From Blautia sp900556555 (GTDB taxonomy: Bacteria; Bacillota; Clostridia; Lachnospirales; Lachnospiraceae), in the NCBI GenBank assembly GCA_964250615.1, contig CAXUGM010000003.1: 64,000 nt of DNA. One strand, 5' to 3'. Positions within the stretch are counted from its first letter, which is position 1. Each line of letters opens with the position of its first letter. Below the pieces are notes generated by a model, which worked only from the letters and a program-made list of their open reading frames with translations, was not told the DNA's origin and ran no database searches. Below, piece by piece: positions 53,162-61,842 of the stretch. The translations under genes and the position numbers were made by a program.

Positions 53162-54043
53162 ATGGGAGATTATATTGTAAGAGCAACAGCAGCAAACAGC
53201 CAGATCCGTGCATTTGCTGCTACTACAAAGGAGTTAGTTGAATACGCAAGAGCCGCTCATAATACCAGCCCGGTTGCAACAGCAGCCCTGGGGCGTTTGC
53301 TTACTGCCGGCTCTATGATGGGTGTTATGATGAAGGGTGACAAGGACTTACTGACACTTCAGATTCATGCAAACGGGCCAATCGAAGGTATTACAGTGAC
53401 TGCAGATTCTAAGGGAAATGTGAAGGGCTATGTGGGAAATCCCAATGTAGTGATTCATGCAAATGACAAGGGTAAACTAGACGTAGCAGGTGCAGTTGGA
53501 ATCGGGTTTATGAACATTATTAAAGATATGGGATTAAAGGAGCCATACCTGGGACAGACAGAGCTTCAGACCAGTGAAATTGCAGAGGATCTGACCTATT
53601 ATTTTGCAACCAGTGAGCAGGTTCCATCTTCTGTGGGACTGGGCGTGCTGATGGAAAAAGACAATACCGTAAAACAGGCAGGCGGTTTTATTCTGCAGTT
53701 AATGCCTTTTACAGATGAGGAAGTCATCAGTAAGCTGGAAGACAATTTGAAACACGTTACCTCTGTGACAGGTATGCTGGAAGAGGGAAAGACACCGGAG
53801 CAGATTCTGGAGACTTTGCTGGAAGGATTTGATATTGAAATCAATGACAGGATTCCGACACAGTTCCACTGTAACTGTAGTAAAGAAAGAGTGGAAAAAG
53901 CCCTGATTAGTATCGGGAAAAAAGAGATTAAAGAAATGATCGATGAGGGCAAAGAGATTGAACTGAACTGTCATTTCTGCAATAAAAATTATCTGTTTTC
54001 TGTTGAAGAATTGAAAAGAATTTACCGGGAATGCAGAAAATAA
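53162..54043 (+). CDS. hslO: Redox-regulated chaperone Hsp33
   Basis: A 293-residue holdase activated by oxidation. The N-terminal core is typical (VRATAANSQIRAFAATTKELVEYAR, GRLLTAGSMMGVMMKGD). The redox switch holds the four zinc-binding cysteines as CNC (FHCNCSKER, ~238-240) and CHFC (~271-274). AAAGGAGAA precedes the ATG. Length and motifs are complete, so it should be functional. Confidence 0.96.
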   Translation: MGDYIVRATAANSQIRAFAATTKELVEYARAAHNTSPVATAALGRLLTAGSMMGVMMKGDKDLLTLQIHANGPIEGITVTADSKGNVKGYVGNPNVVIHANDKGKLDVAGAVGIGFMNIIKDMGLKEPYLGQTELQTSEIAEDLTYYFATSEQVPSSVGLGVLMEKDNTVKQAGGFILQLMPFTDEEVISKLEDNLKHVTSVTGMLEEGKTPEQILETLLEGFDIEINDRIPTQFHCNCSKERVEKALISIGKKEIKEMIDEGKEIELNCHFCNKNYLFSVEELKRIYRECRK

Positions 54044-54098
54044 GAAGACCTTAGAATAACTGAAACAGCAGTATATAGCGGGAAAGGTATGGTGGAAT

Positions 54099-56012
54099 AT
54101 GAGAGATGGATTCATCAAAGCAGCAGCCGCAGCACCGGATATCAAGGTAGCAGACTGTATCAGCAACACCCAGGAAATTATCAAAAAAGCAAAAGAAATG
54201 AGCGGAGCAGGAGCCAGGATCATGGTGTTTCCGGAGCTTTGTATCACAGGATATACCTGCCAGGATTTGTTCTGGCAGGAAACACTTCTGGAATCAGCAA
54301 AAGAGCAGCTTTTAAAGGCAGCAGAGGAATTAAAAGATGTGGAAGGGCTGATTTTGGTGGGGCTTCCGCTGGTATTTAGGGGGAAACTTTACAATACAGC
54401 AGCAGCACTTTGCAAAGGAAAGATTCTTGGAATTGTACCGAAGACTTATCTGCCGAATTATGGAGAATTTTATGAGGCCAGACACTTTACTTCCGGGAAA
54501 AATGCAGAAGGTTTTATAGAGCTGGGAGGAAATCAGGTACCATTTGGCTGTCATCTCCTTTTTACCTGTGAGGAGATGCCGGAGCTTACCGTAGCAGCAG
54601 AAATCTGCGAGGATCTGTGGGCACCAAATCCTCCAAGTGTAAAACATGCCATGTCAGGGGCTTCCGTGATTGTGAATCTTTCAGCCAGTGATGAGACGGT
54701 GGGAAAAGCAGACTACAGAAGAACGCTGGTGAAGGGACAGTCAGCCAGACTTTTGTGCGGTTATATCTATGCAGCAGCAGGAAATGGTGAATCTACCCAG
54801 GATCTGGTATTTGGTGGACAGAATCTTATCTGTGAGGATGGAAATCTTCTTGCAGAGGCAGAAATGTTCCAAAATCAGACAGTATATGGCATCTTGGATT
54901 TGCAGAAACTCCGTGGGGAGAGAAGAAGAATTTCTACCTGGGAAGAGGAAGACAGCTCCTGCTATACCAGAGTGATGTTCCATTTGCCAAAGGAAGAAAC
55001 AAGGATAGAAAAAGCGTTTGATCCGAATCCTTTTGTTCCGGCCTGCCAGGGAGAAAGAGAGAAACGGTGTGATGAAATCCTTACAATTCAGGCAATGGGA
55101 CTCAAAAAAAGACTGGAACACACACATTGTAAGACGGCTGTTCTTGGGATTTCAGGGGGCCTGGATTCTACCCTGGCACTTCTTGTCACAGCCAGAGCCT
55201 TTGATTTTCTGGGGCTTGACAGAAGCCATATCATTGCAGTTACCATGCCGTGTTTCGGTACTACAGACCGGACCTATACCAATGCATGTGAGATGACAAG
55301 ACGGTTAGGAGCAACCCTGATAGAGGTTGACATAAAGAAAGCAGTGCTTCAGCATTTCCAGGATATCGGGCAGGATTTTAACAATCATGATGTGACATTT
55401 GAGAATGCACAGGCCAGAGAACGTACCCAGGTTATTATGGATATTGCAAACCAGAAGGGCGGTATGGTAATCGGAACAGGTGATTTGTCAGAACTGGCAC
55501 TTGGGTGGGCTACCTACAATGGAGACCATATGTCCATGTATGGAGTGAATGGCTCCATTCCCAAAACTCTGGTACGCCATTTGGTGAAATATTATGCGGA
55601 TACCTGTGGAGAAGAAGGCTTATCCCAGATTCTTCTGGATGTACTGGATACACCGGTCAGTCCGGAACTTCTGCCTCCTGAGGACGGGCAGATTTCCCAG
55701 AAAACAGAGGATTTGGTAGGACCTTATGAGCTACATGATTTCTTTTTGTATTATGTGCTCCGGTTCCATTTTTCTCCTTCTAAGATTTACCGTATGGCAA
55801 AAATTGCTTTTAAAGATACCTACGAAGATGAAGTGATTCTGAAATGGCTGAAGAAGTTTTATTGGAGATTTTTCTCTCAGCAGTTTAAACGTTCCTGTCT
55901 GCCAGACGGGCCAAAGGTCGGAAGTGTAGCGGTTTCCCCAAGAGGTGACCTGCGTATGCCAAGTGATGCCTGTGTGCGTGTCTGGATGGATGAAATAGAG
56001 CATCTGGCATAA
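54099..56012 (+). CDS. nadE: Glutamine-dependent NAD+ synthetase
   Basis: A 637-residue two-domain enzyme. The N-terminal nitrilase-type glutaminase domain (~1-270) has the Glu of VFPELCITGYTC, a Lys in VPKTYLPNYGEFYE and the nucleophile C170 in AAEICEDLWAPNPP. The C-terminal synthetase domain (~325-637) has the PPi-binding loop GISGGLDSTLALL and VIGTGDLSELALGW. It converts deamido-NAD to NAD. A weak GGAAAGG RBS precedes the ATG. The next gene is 19 bp downstream. Confidence 0.96.
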   Translation: MRDGFIKAAAAAPDIKVADCISNTQEIIKKAKEMSGAGARIMVFPELCITGYTCQDLFWQETLLESAKEQLLKAAEELKDVEGLILVGLPLVFRGKLYNTAAALCKGKILGIVPKTYLPNYGEFYEARHFTSGKNAEGFIELGGNQVPFGCHLLFTCEEMPELTVAAEICEDLWAPNPPSVKHAMSGASVIVNLSASDETVGKADYRRTLVKGQSARLLCGYIYAAAGNGESTQDLVFGGQNLICEDGNLLAEAEMFQNQTVYGILDLQKLRGERRRISTWEEEDSSCYTRVMFHLPKEETRIEKAFDPNPFVPACQGEREKRCDEILTIQAMGLKKRLEHTHCKTAVLGISGGLDSTLALLVTARAFDFLGLDRSHIIAVTMPCFGTTDRTYTNACEMTRRLGATLIEVDIKKAVLQHFQDIGQDFNNHDVTFENAQARERTQVIMDIANQKGGMVIGTGDLSELALGWATYNGDHMSMYGVNGSIPKTLVRHLVKYYADTCGEEGLSQILLDVLDTPVSPELLPPEDGQISQKTEDLVGPYELHDFFLYYVLRFHFSPSKIYRMAKIAFKDTYEDEVILKWLKKFYWRFFSQQFKRSCLPDGPKVGSVAVSPRGDLRMPSDACVRVWMDEIEHLA

Positions 56013-56031
56013 AAATTCAGGAGGGAATCCT

Positions 56032-56817
56032 ATGGTAGATATTTTATTGCAGTTGATTATTTACAGTTTTCTTGGATGGTGCTGTGAGAGTGTTTACTGT
56101 TCCCTTGGGCGTGGGGAATGGATCAACAGAGGATTTTTGACAGGACCGTTCTGCCCAATCTACGGGGTAGGTGCGGTGGCAGCCCTTGCTTTTCTGAAGT
56201 TTCTTCCTCCCAGTGTGCTGGTAGTTTTTCTGGGTGGAATGGTGATTACCTCTGCCCTGGAATATGTTACGAGCTGGCTGATGGAGAAGCTGTTCAATGC
56301 CAGATGGTGGGATTATTCCAAACGTGCTTTTAATATAAACGGAAGGGTTTGTCTTCTGAATTCTACCTTGTTCGGACTGCTCTGTCTGTTTCTGTATTTT
56401 GATCTGCATCCCAGGATTGAGCAGCTGCTTGGCATGTTTAACATGGACTTTAAATGGGGCTTTCTGGTGGCATTTTTCCTGTATTTTGCAGTGGATCTTG
56501 CACTGGCGGTGAAGAGTGCCCTTGGTATCAATATCCGGCTGAAAGTGCTGACAGAGATCCGAGAGGAACTTCAGGAGAAGTATGAAGAATGGAGTGCGAA
56601 TGCAAAGCTGGATTTTGCCCAGTTGGAAGAAAAACTTCTTTCCTCAGATATCAAGGATGAGCTTTTGGAAAAGCTGCATGGGAAACAGAGAGAAGTGGGA
56701 TTTTTCGAGCGTCGTCTTATGAAATCCTTCCCTGATATGGTCAACAGAAGCTATCCGGAACGATTGGAAGAATTGAAAAACATCTTGAAAAAGAAGAAGT
56801 TAGAGAATAAGAAATAA
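56032..56817 (+). CDS. Putative CmpB-like ABC-type IV membrane protein
   Basis: A 261-residue protein with five helices in the N-terminal ~165 residues (IIYSFLGWCCESVYCSLGRGEWINRGFLTGPFCPIYGVGA is the family hallmark) and a cytoplasmic coiled-coil C-terminus (~175-261, rich in Glu/Lys). It matches the ABC_trans_CmpB domain, whose biochemical function is not established. RBS CAGGAGGG. A bidirectional terminator follows. Confidence 0.85.
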   Translation: MVDILLQLIIYSFLGWCCESVYCSLGRGEWINRGFLTGPFCPIYGVGAVAALAFLKFLPPSVLVVFLGGMVITSALEYVTSWLMEKLFNARWWDYSKRAFNINGRVCLLNSTLFGLLCLFLYFDLHPRIEQLLGMFNMDFKWGFLVAFFLYFAVDLALAVKSALGINIRLKVLTEIREELQEKYEEWSANAKLDFAQLEEKLLSSDIKDELLEKLHGKQREVGFFERRLMKSFPDMVNRSYPERLEELKNILKKKKLENKK

Positions 56818-56838
56818 ATAGGGTCTTCTATCCATCTG

Positions 56839-56887
56839 AAAAAAGAAGAAAAACCAGGCCATATTGGCAAGGTTTTTCTTCTTTTTT
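56839..56887. terminator. Bidirectional terminator between the CmpB-like gene and galE
   Basis: AAAAAAGAAGAAAAACC and GGTTTTTCTTCTTTTTT form a 17-bp perfect stem around a 15-base loop, A-rich on one side and T-rich on the other, serving both convergent genes. Confidence 0.9.
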
Positions 56888-56899
56888 TGCTGTGATTAT

Positions 56900-57916
56900 T
56901 TATTCATCGTATCCTTGTGGGTTCTGTGACTGCCATCTCCAGGAGTCTTCGCACATTTCTTTGATGCCAAATTCTGCTTTCCATCCTAATTCTTCAAATG
57001 CTTTGTCTGCACTTGCGTAGCAGGTAGCGATATCGCCAGGACGGCGTGGTTTGATAGAATAAGGAACCTTTACACCAGTTGCTTCCTGGAAGTTATTTAC
57101 CAGATCTAATACGCTGTATCCGTTTCCGGTACCAAGATTATAGATGTTCAGCCCAGCGTTGCCCTGCAGCTTTTTAAGAGCCATAACATGACCTCTTGCC
57201 AGGTCTACAACGTGGATGTAATCTCTTACGCCGGTACCGTCAGGAGTATCATAATCATTTCCAAACACACCTAATTCTTTTAATTTACCTACAGCAACCT
57301 GTGTGATGTATGGCATCAGGTTGTTAGGGATTCCGTTTGGATTTTCACCGATGGTACCGCTCTTATGAGCACCGATTGGGTTGAAATATCTTAAAAGAAC
57401 AATGTTCCATTCCGGGTCAGCTTTCTGGATATCAGACAGAATCTGTTCCAGCATGGACTTGGTCCATCCGTAAGGATTGGTACACTGGCCTTTTGGGCAT
57501 TCTTCTGTAATTGGAACAAAGGCTGGGTCTCCGTAAACAGTAGCAGAAGAAGAGAAAATCATGTTTTTTACATTGTGTTTTCTCATTACATCCACCAAAG
57601 TTAAAGTTCCTGCAATATTATTTTCATAATATTCCCAAGGTTTTGCAACAGATTCACCTACTGCTTTTAATCCGGCAAAATGAATACAGGAATCAATGGA
57701 TTCTTTCTCAAAAATTTCATTTAAAGCATCACGGTCTAAGATGTCAGCTTTATAGAAAGGAACGTGTTTTCCTGTGATTTTTTCTACTCTTTCCAGAGAT
57801 ACCGGGTTGGAATTGGAAAGGTTATCTAAAACAACTACATCGTATCCGGCATTCTGAAGTTCAATAACTGTGTGGCTTCCGATATATCCGGCACCGCCTG
57901 TTACTAAAATGGCCAT
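56900..57916 (-). CDS. galE: UDP-glucose/UDP-GlcNAc 4-epimerase GalE
   Basis: A 338-residue short-chain dehydrogenase/reductase. The NAD-binding GGAGYIGSHT is at residues 7-16, SSSATVYGDP supplies the Ser of the catalytic triad, and YGWTKSMLEQIL gives the Tyr-x3-Lys. It interconverts UDP-Glc/UDP-Gal and often UDP-GlcNAc/UDP-GalNAc. It is the third gene of the minus-strand operon with the kinase and nucleotidyltransferase, which gives it a place in a sugar-1-phosphate salvage pathway. It is preceded by the kinase stop 3 bp upstream. Confidence 0.96.
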   Translation of the reverse strand: MAILVTGGAGYIGSHTVIELQNAGYDVVVLDNLSNSNPVSLERVEKITGKHVPFYKADILDRDALNEIFEKESIDSCIHFAGLKAVGESVAKPWEYYENNIAGTLTLVDVMRKHNVKNMIFSSSATVYGDPAFVPITEECPKGQCTNPYGWTKSMLEQILSDIQKADPEWNIVLLRYFNPIGAHKSGTIGENPNGIPNNLMPYITQVAVGKLKELGVFGNDYDTPDGTGVRDYIHVVDLARGHVMALKKLQGNAGLNIYNLGTGNGYSVLDLVNNFQEATGVKVPYSIKPRRPGDIATCYASADKAFEELGWKAEFGIKEMCEDSWRWQSQNPQGYDE

Positions 57917-57919
57917 GGT

Positions 57920-59035
57920 TTATGCCTCCTTTTTAGAAGAACTATATTTTTTAACAATTGCTTTCATAGTATCCAGTTTTGCTTCCATATCTTTTACTAA
58001 AGTAAACTGAGTTCTGGCACGGTCTAAGTTATGTCCTTCTCTGTGTACTTTGAAGTAGTGGTCGCCTTCCAGATAATCGGTAAGGAAACGTGTTCCGCAT
58101 TCATAGGTCATGGTCATTGCACCGATTGGAAGCATTTCTAATTCGATATCAGTAAGGCTTCCCTGACATCCTTCAATGAATCCTTTGGTATATAATTCAA
58201 ATAATTCCATGCTGCAGGAAACCTTAGACAAATCTTTTTCATCTTCAGCTGCTGTGCTTGCTCCGAAGCGGATAGAATCACCGAAATCGTTTACTGCAAG
58301 ACCAGGCATAACAGTATCCAGGTCAATGACACAGATTGCTTTTCTGGTTTCATCGTCGATCATAATGTTGTTTAATTTTGTATCGTTATGTGTTACACGG
58401 AGAGGAATCTTCTTCTCTGCCAGCAGATCACACAGTACATGGGCAAGAGGTTCTCTGTCCAGTACAAACTTAATTTCTTCCTGAACATCTTTTGCACGAC
58501 CCATAACGTCTTCATCCAAAGCTTTTTTGAATTTTGCGAAACGGTCTACTGTGTTGTGGAAGTTCACGATTGTTTCGTGAAGAGTTTCAGCCGGATAATC
58601 AGCTAAAAGTCCCTGGAAATGACCGAAAGCAACAGCACTCTGATAGAAATCTTCATTGTTTTCTACCAGGTCATAGGTAGCAGCACCTTCAATAAAGAGA
58701 TAAACTCTCCAGTATTCACCTTCCTGGTCTACAAAGAAATTCTTTCCGTCTTTGGTAGGAACCAGATTCAGAGTTTCTCTTTCAGGATCTCCGCCTCTTT
58801 CGATGATTTTCTTCCGGAGCCATGCAGTAACACCGCTGACATTTTCCATTAATTCTTCAGGATTTAAAAAGATGGTCTTATTCATTCTCTGAAGGATATA
58901 CCGGATTTCTTTTCCTTCGTGCTCAAAGGTTACACGGAAGGTATCGTTAATATGACCGCTTCCGTAAGGAATCCCTTCTACATATGTGCCCTGAAACTGA
59001 AATGCTTCAATAACTTCTGGTCTGATCTCTGCCAT
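57920..59035 (-). CDS. Probable N-acetylhexosamine 1-kinase-like sugar kinase (NahK-type)
   Basis: A 371-residue aminoglycoside-phosphotransferase-fold kinase. ILQRMNK is the nucleotide-binding Lys region, VTHNDTKLNNIMI (~211-223) holds the catalytic Asp-Asn loop and VIDLDTVMPGLAVNDFGDSIR the metal-binding DxD-like loop. The pattern and length are close to the NahK kinases that phosphorylate GlcNAc/GalNAc at C1 in bifidobacteria. The operon partner upstream is a sugar-1-phosphate nucleotidyltransferase (1 bp gap) and galE lies downstream; together they can make UDP-hexosamine from free sugar. Substrate not proven. Confidence 0.75.
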   Translation of the reverse strand: MAEIRPEVIEAFQFQGTYVEGIPYGSGHINDTFRVTFEHEGKEIRYILQRMNKTIFLNPEELMENVSGVTAWLRKKIIERGGDPERETLNLVPTKDGKNFFVDQEGEYWRVYLFIEGAATYDLVENNEDFYQSAVAFGHFQGLLADYPAETLHETIVNFHNTVDRFAKFKKALDEDVMGRAKDVQEEIKFVLDREPLAHVLCDLLAEKKIPLRVTHNDTKLNNIMIDDETRKAICVIDLDTVMPGLAVNDFGDSIRFGASTAAEDEKDLSKVSCSMELFELYTKGFIEGCQGSLTDIELEMLPIGAMTMTYECGTRFLTDYLEGDHYFKVHREGHNLDRARTQFTLVKDMEAKLDTMKAIVKKYSSSKKEA

Positions 59036-59036
59036 T

Positions 59037-59963
59037 TTATTTTTCCTCCCACAGTTTTTCAGGATATAATCCCTGGTCTTTTAATGCCTGGATAGCTGCA
59101 ACAACTACTGGTTTGTCTTCTTTGTAAGTAACGCCGTACCATTTATCAAGAGAAGTCAGTACCTGAACAGTTGCTTTGCCTTCTTTTAATAATTCATCTA
59201 CTACGAAAGGCAGGAAGTATTCACATTTTAATGGATTCTTTTCTAGATTTTCGTTCAGGAAGTTTGCAAAGCGGTCTTTTAATTCTCCAAGGATGCTTTC
59301 TGTGAATCCCCACATATTCATGGAAACTGTGCTTCCTTCAGGAATTGTGATCCAGGTTGCACCGTCATCTTCTGTATAAGCAGCACCGCCTTCACGTTTT
59401 TCAATACGTGTTCTTTCGTTAATCTTTTCCAGATAGCCGTTTTCGTCTGTCACACATACACCTCTGGCAACATGTCCGTTCTCTGTCAGAGTATTTTCCA
59501 GTACATAACCAACCATAGTGTAACGATATTTGTCATCATCTTCGTGTGTGGTCAGGTAGTCATAAATCATCTTAAAGGCATGGCTTCCATAATAATCATC
59601 AGCATTGATGACTGCGAAAGGAGCATCTACAGTGCCAAGACAGCTTAAAATCGCATGCCCTGTTCCCCATGGTTTTACACGGCCTTCCGGAACAGCAAAA
59701 CCTTCAGGGATGTTGTTCAGATCCTGGAATACATATTCTACATCAATGACTTTGCTCATTCTGTCACCGATAGCAGCTTTGAAATCTTCTTCGTTTTCTT
59801 TTTTGATGATGAAGACAACTTTTTCGAAGCCTGCTTTCACTGCATCATAGATGGAAAAGTCCATGATGATATGTCCCTGTTTGTCAACTGGGTCAATCTG
59901 TTTCAGTCCCCCATAGCGGCTTCCCATACCTGCTGCCATTACTACTAATACTGGTTTTTTCAT
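59037..59963 (-). CDS. Sugar-1-phosphate nucleotidyltransferase
   Basis: A 308-residue NTP_transferase-fold protein with the nucleotide-binding signature VMAAGMGSRYGGLKQ (~8-22), the motif GTGHAILSCLGTVDAPFAVINADDYYG (~100-127, Asp for metal) and MWGFTESILGELKDRF. It resembles UTP-dependent hexose-1-phosphate uridylyltransferases. It is the promoter-proximal gene of the three-gene operon (RBS GGGAGGAAA, ~16 bp upstream) and divergent to the AraC gene, with a 272-bp gap. Confidence 0.85.
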   Translation of the reverse strand: MKKPVLVVMAAGMGSRYGGLKQIDPVDKQGHIIMDFSIYDAVKAGFEKVVFIIKKENEEDFKAAIGDRMSKVIDVEYVFQDLNNIPEGFAVPEGRVKPWGTGHAILSCLGTVDAPFAVINADDYYGSHAFKMIYDYLTTHEDDDKYRYTMVGYVLENTLTENGHVARGVCVTDENGYLEKINERTRIEKREGGAAYTEDDGATWITIPEGSTVSMNMWGFTESILGELKDRFANFLNENLEKNPLKCEYFLPFVVDELLKEGKATVQVLTSLDKWYGVTYKEDKPVVVAAIQALKDQGLYPEKLWEEK

Positions 59964-60235
59964 TTTGTTTTTCCTCCCATTTTTCTTTTTACTGACATCT
60001 TTTTAGATATCTATATTTTAGCAAAAACACTCAAAGATTCCTTTGCACAAAGTGATATCTTTTTGTCATTTTCTACTGAATTTCTATTACTATCTTACAA
60101 AAACAGTAAATTTTTAATAAATCCAAGTAATTCTTTTAGATAGACTAGGATAGTTGGTAGTGAAAGGCTAGATTTTTTTGGGGTTTTAAAGTATAATTAG
60201 CTTGATGTATCTGCATACTTGGAGGTGGCTTTGTT

Positions 60236-61129
60236 ATGCATTTTAAAAGCTTGGAATTAGAAGAAATTATACAGATTCAGAAAATTGTGACTATACATTA
60301 TTTTGAATATATGAATGACTATAGCTTTCCAGGAGAAAAACATGATTTCTGGGAATTTTTATGTGTAGATAAAGGAGAGGTAGATGTTATTGCCGGAGAT
60401 AAGTCTTATACATTGCGTAAAGGCCAGATTGTTTTTCATAAGCCCAACGAGTTCCATACAGTAAAGGCAAATGGAAGAATTGCCCCGAATCTTGTGGTGG
60501 TTTCCTTTGAATGTGATTCTCCTTATATGAAATATTTTGAAAACTTGATTACCTGTATTGGGGAAAAAGAGAGAAATCTGATTGCACAGATTATATATGA
60601 AGCAAAGCACTGTATTTTAAATCCCCTGGATGACCCGGCAACCACAGCTATGGTTCGTAATCCAGAGGCACCCATAGGTGCAGAGCAATTAATAAAAATT
60701 TATCTGGAAAATCTGCTGATTTCTATGATACGCCAGCTTAACACAGGGAATCTGTCTTCTCCTGCCATTAAATCTATGAAACAGAAAAGCGATGCACTGG
60801 TATATGAGAAGATTGCAGCGTATCTGGAAGAACACATCCGGGAGCGTCTTACTATTGATGTCATTTGCAGGGAAAATCTGATTGGGAGATCCCAGCTTCA
60901 GAAACTTTTCAGAGACCAGCATCAGTGCGGGGTGATTGATTATTTTTCTCATTTGAAAATTGAGTGTGCCAAGCAGCTTATTCGTGAAAATCATCATAAT
61001 TTTACCCAGATTTCAGATTATCTGGGCTATACATCTATTCATTATTTTTCACGGCAGTTCAAAAAGATTACAGGAATGACGCCGTCTGAGTATGCGTCTT
61101 CTATAAAGGCGATTTCAGATAGGCGGTAA
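60236..61129 (+). CDS. AraC-family transcriptional regulator, divergent to the sugar-salvage operon
   Basis: A 297-residue regulator with a cupin sensor domain (~1-115, FSPGEKHDFWEFLCVDKGEVDVIAG-like fold with HKPNEFHTV) and a C-terminal AraC HTH (~195-290, LTIDVICRENLIGRSQLQKLFRDQ and FTQISDYLGYTSIHYFSRQFKKITGMTPSEY). It reads GGAGGTGG before the ATG at 60236. The 272-bp intergenic region with the divergent operon carries a TATAAT at 60191-60196 and a repeated GATATCT (about 60006 and 60053), which may be its control region. Confidence 0.87.
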   Translation: MHFKSLELEEIIQIQKIVTIHYFEYMNDYSFPGEKHDFWEFLCVDKGEVDVIAGDKSYTLRKGQIVFHKPNEFHTVKANGRIAPNLVVVSFECDSPYMKYFENLITCIGEKERNLIAQIIYEAKHCILNPLDDPATTAMVRNPEAPIGAEQLIKIYLENLLISMIRQLNTGNLSSPAIKSMKQKSDALVYEKIAAYLEEHIRERLTIDVICRENLIGRSQLQKLFRDQHQCGVIDYFSHLKIECAKQLIRENHHNFTQISDYLGYTSIHYFSRQFKKITGMTPSEYASSIKAISDRR

Positions 61130-61178
61130 TAATGAAAGAGTGAGGAAATAGAAGGAAATCTGACTACATAGGAACAAG

Positions 61179-61219
61179 ACCGGCAAAGTTTAGATGCTTA
61201 AAACTTTGCCGGTTTTTTA
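61179..61219 (+). terminator. Terminator after the AraC gene
   Basis: ACCGGCAAAGTTT (61179-61191) pairs perfectly with AAACTTTGCCGGT (61201-61213), followed by TTTTT. Confidence 0.92.
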
Positions 61220-61225
61220 GGATAC

Positions 61226-61729
61226 TCAAACTTCCCACATTGTTTGGAGTGCCATGTCTTGGAAAACCAGCACTTTTATCTATAAAAAAGTGTTCCTGCA
61301 TCAGCAGAAAACATTTATAGGATTTAGATTTTTATCATCCAAGCAACCAGTAGGAGGCTAAATTTCGCAATTTCTTCGTTCCAACCTACTTTTTTGTGAC
61401 CCTAATAGGTGGGATTGCATGTTTTTCTCATATAAACCTACTTTTTTTGTGACTCAATAGGCCAAATTTCAAGATTTCCACTTTTCCACTTATTTTTCTA
61501 GAGGAAAACATAGGCCAAATTTAGAGAATCTGCTTAACAGCCTATTTGTCTTCAAAATAAGTAGGTGTGATTTCTGAATTTATTGAAACCAACCTATTCG
61601 TGCCCGAAAAAGGTAGGCTAAAAATTGCAAAATAGAATTTTCAACTGAAAAAAGCAGTGGAGTACGGTTCTGTGATTGCCGCATTGAGTTTTCAATATGC
61701 AAGAGCTGTTTTTTATGTGGGAAGTTTGA
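61226..61729. mobile_element. Candidate ~500-bp MITE-like element bounded by a 15-bp perfect inverted repeat
   Basis: TCAAACTTCCCACAT at 61226-61240 is the exact complement of ATGTGGGAAGTTTGA at 61715-61729. Between them there is no plausible gene; the interior is AT-rich and carries the tandem repeats at 61351-61617. No clear target-site duplication is visible in the immediate flanks (GATAC and TGTAA). It could be a non-autonomous mobile element, a structured RNA locus or a single long-range palindrome. Upstream bases 61130-61178 hold nothing notable; bases 61730-61842 lead into the next gene. Confidence 0.5.
61351..61617 (+). repeat. Degenerate ~52-bp tandem repeats, five units plus a partial
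   Basis: TAGG occurs at 61351, 61406, 61458, 61511, 61562 and 61614, spaced 55, 52, 53, 51 and 52 bp. Most units then carry an AAATTT-like tract, and CCTA with a following T-run 30-34 bp further on (61385, 61437, 61541, 61593; degenerate near 61488), so each unit can pair TAGG with its own CCTA. Sequence conservation is limited to these anchors. It does not behave like a CRISPR because the repeats are not conserved along their length. Confidence 0.65.
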
Positions 61730-61842
61730 TGTAAAATATTAAATTATTACAAATTCTTATGGAATAAGTACATTGCCACAAGACAGATAACTATGATAAC
61801 ATAGAAAAAAAGTGTGTTCGTTTGTAAACAGGGGGTTAAAAA

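Noticed and set aside
61351..61617. CRISPR array
   Set aside because: The periodicity (~52 bp) fits loosely, but units share only short anchors (TAGG, CCTA) instead of identical 25-36 bp repeats, and no cas gene is present.
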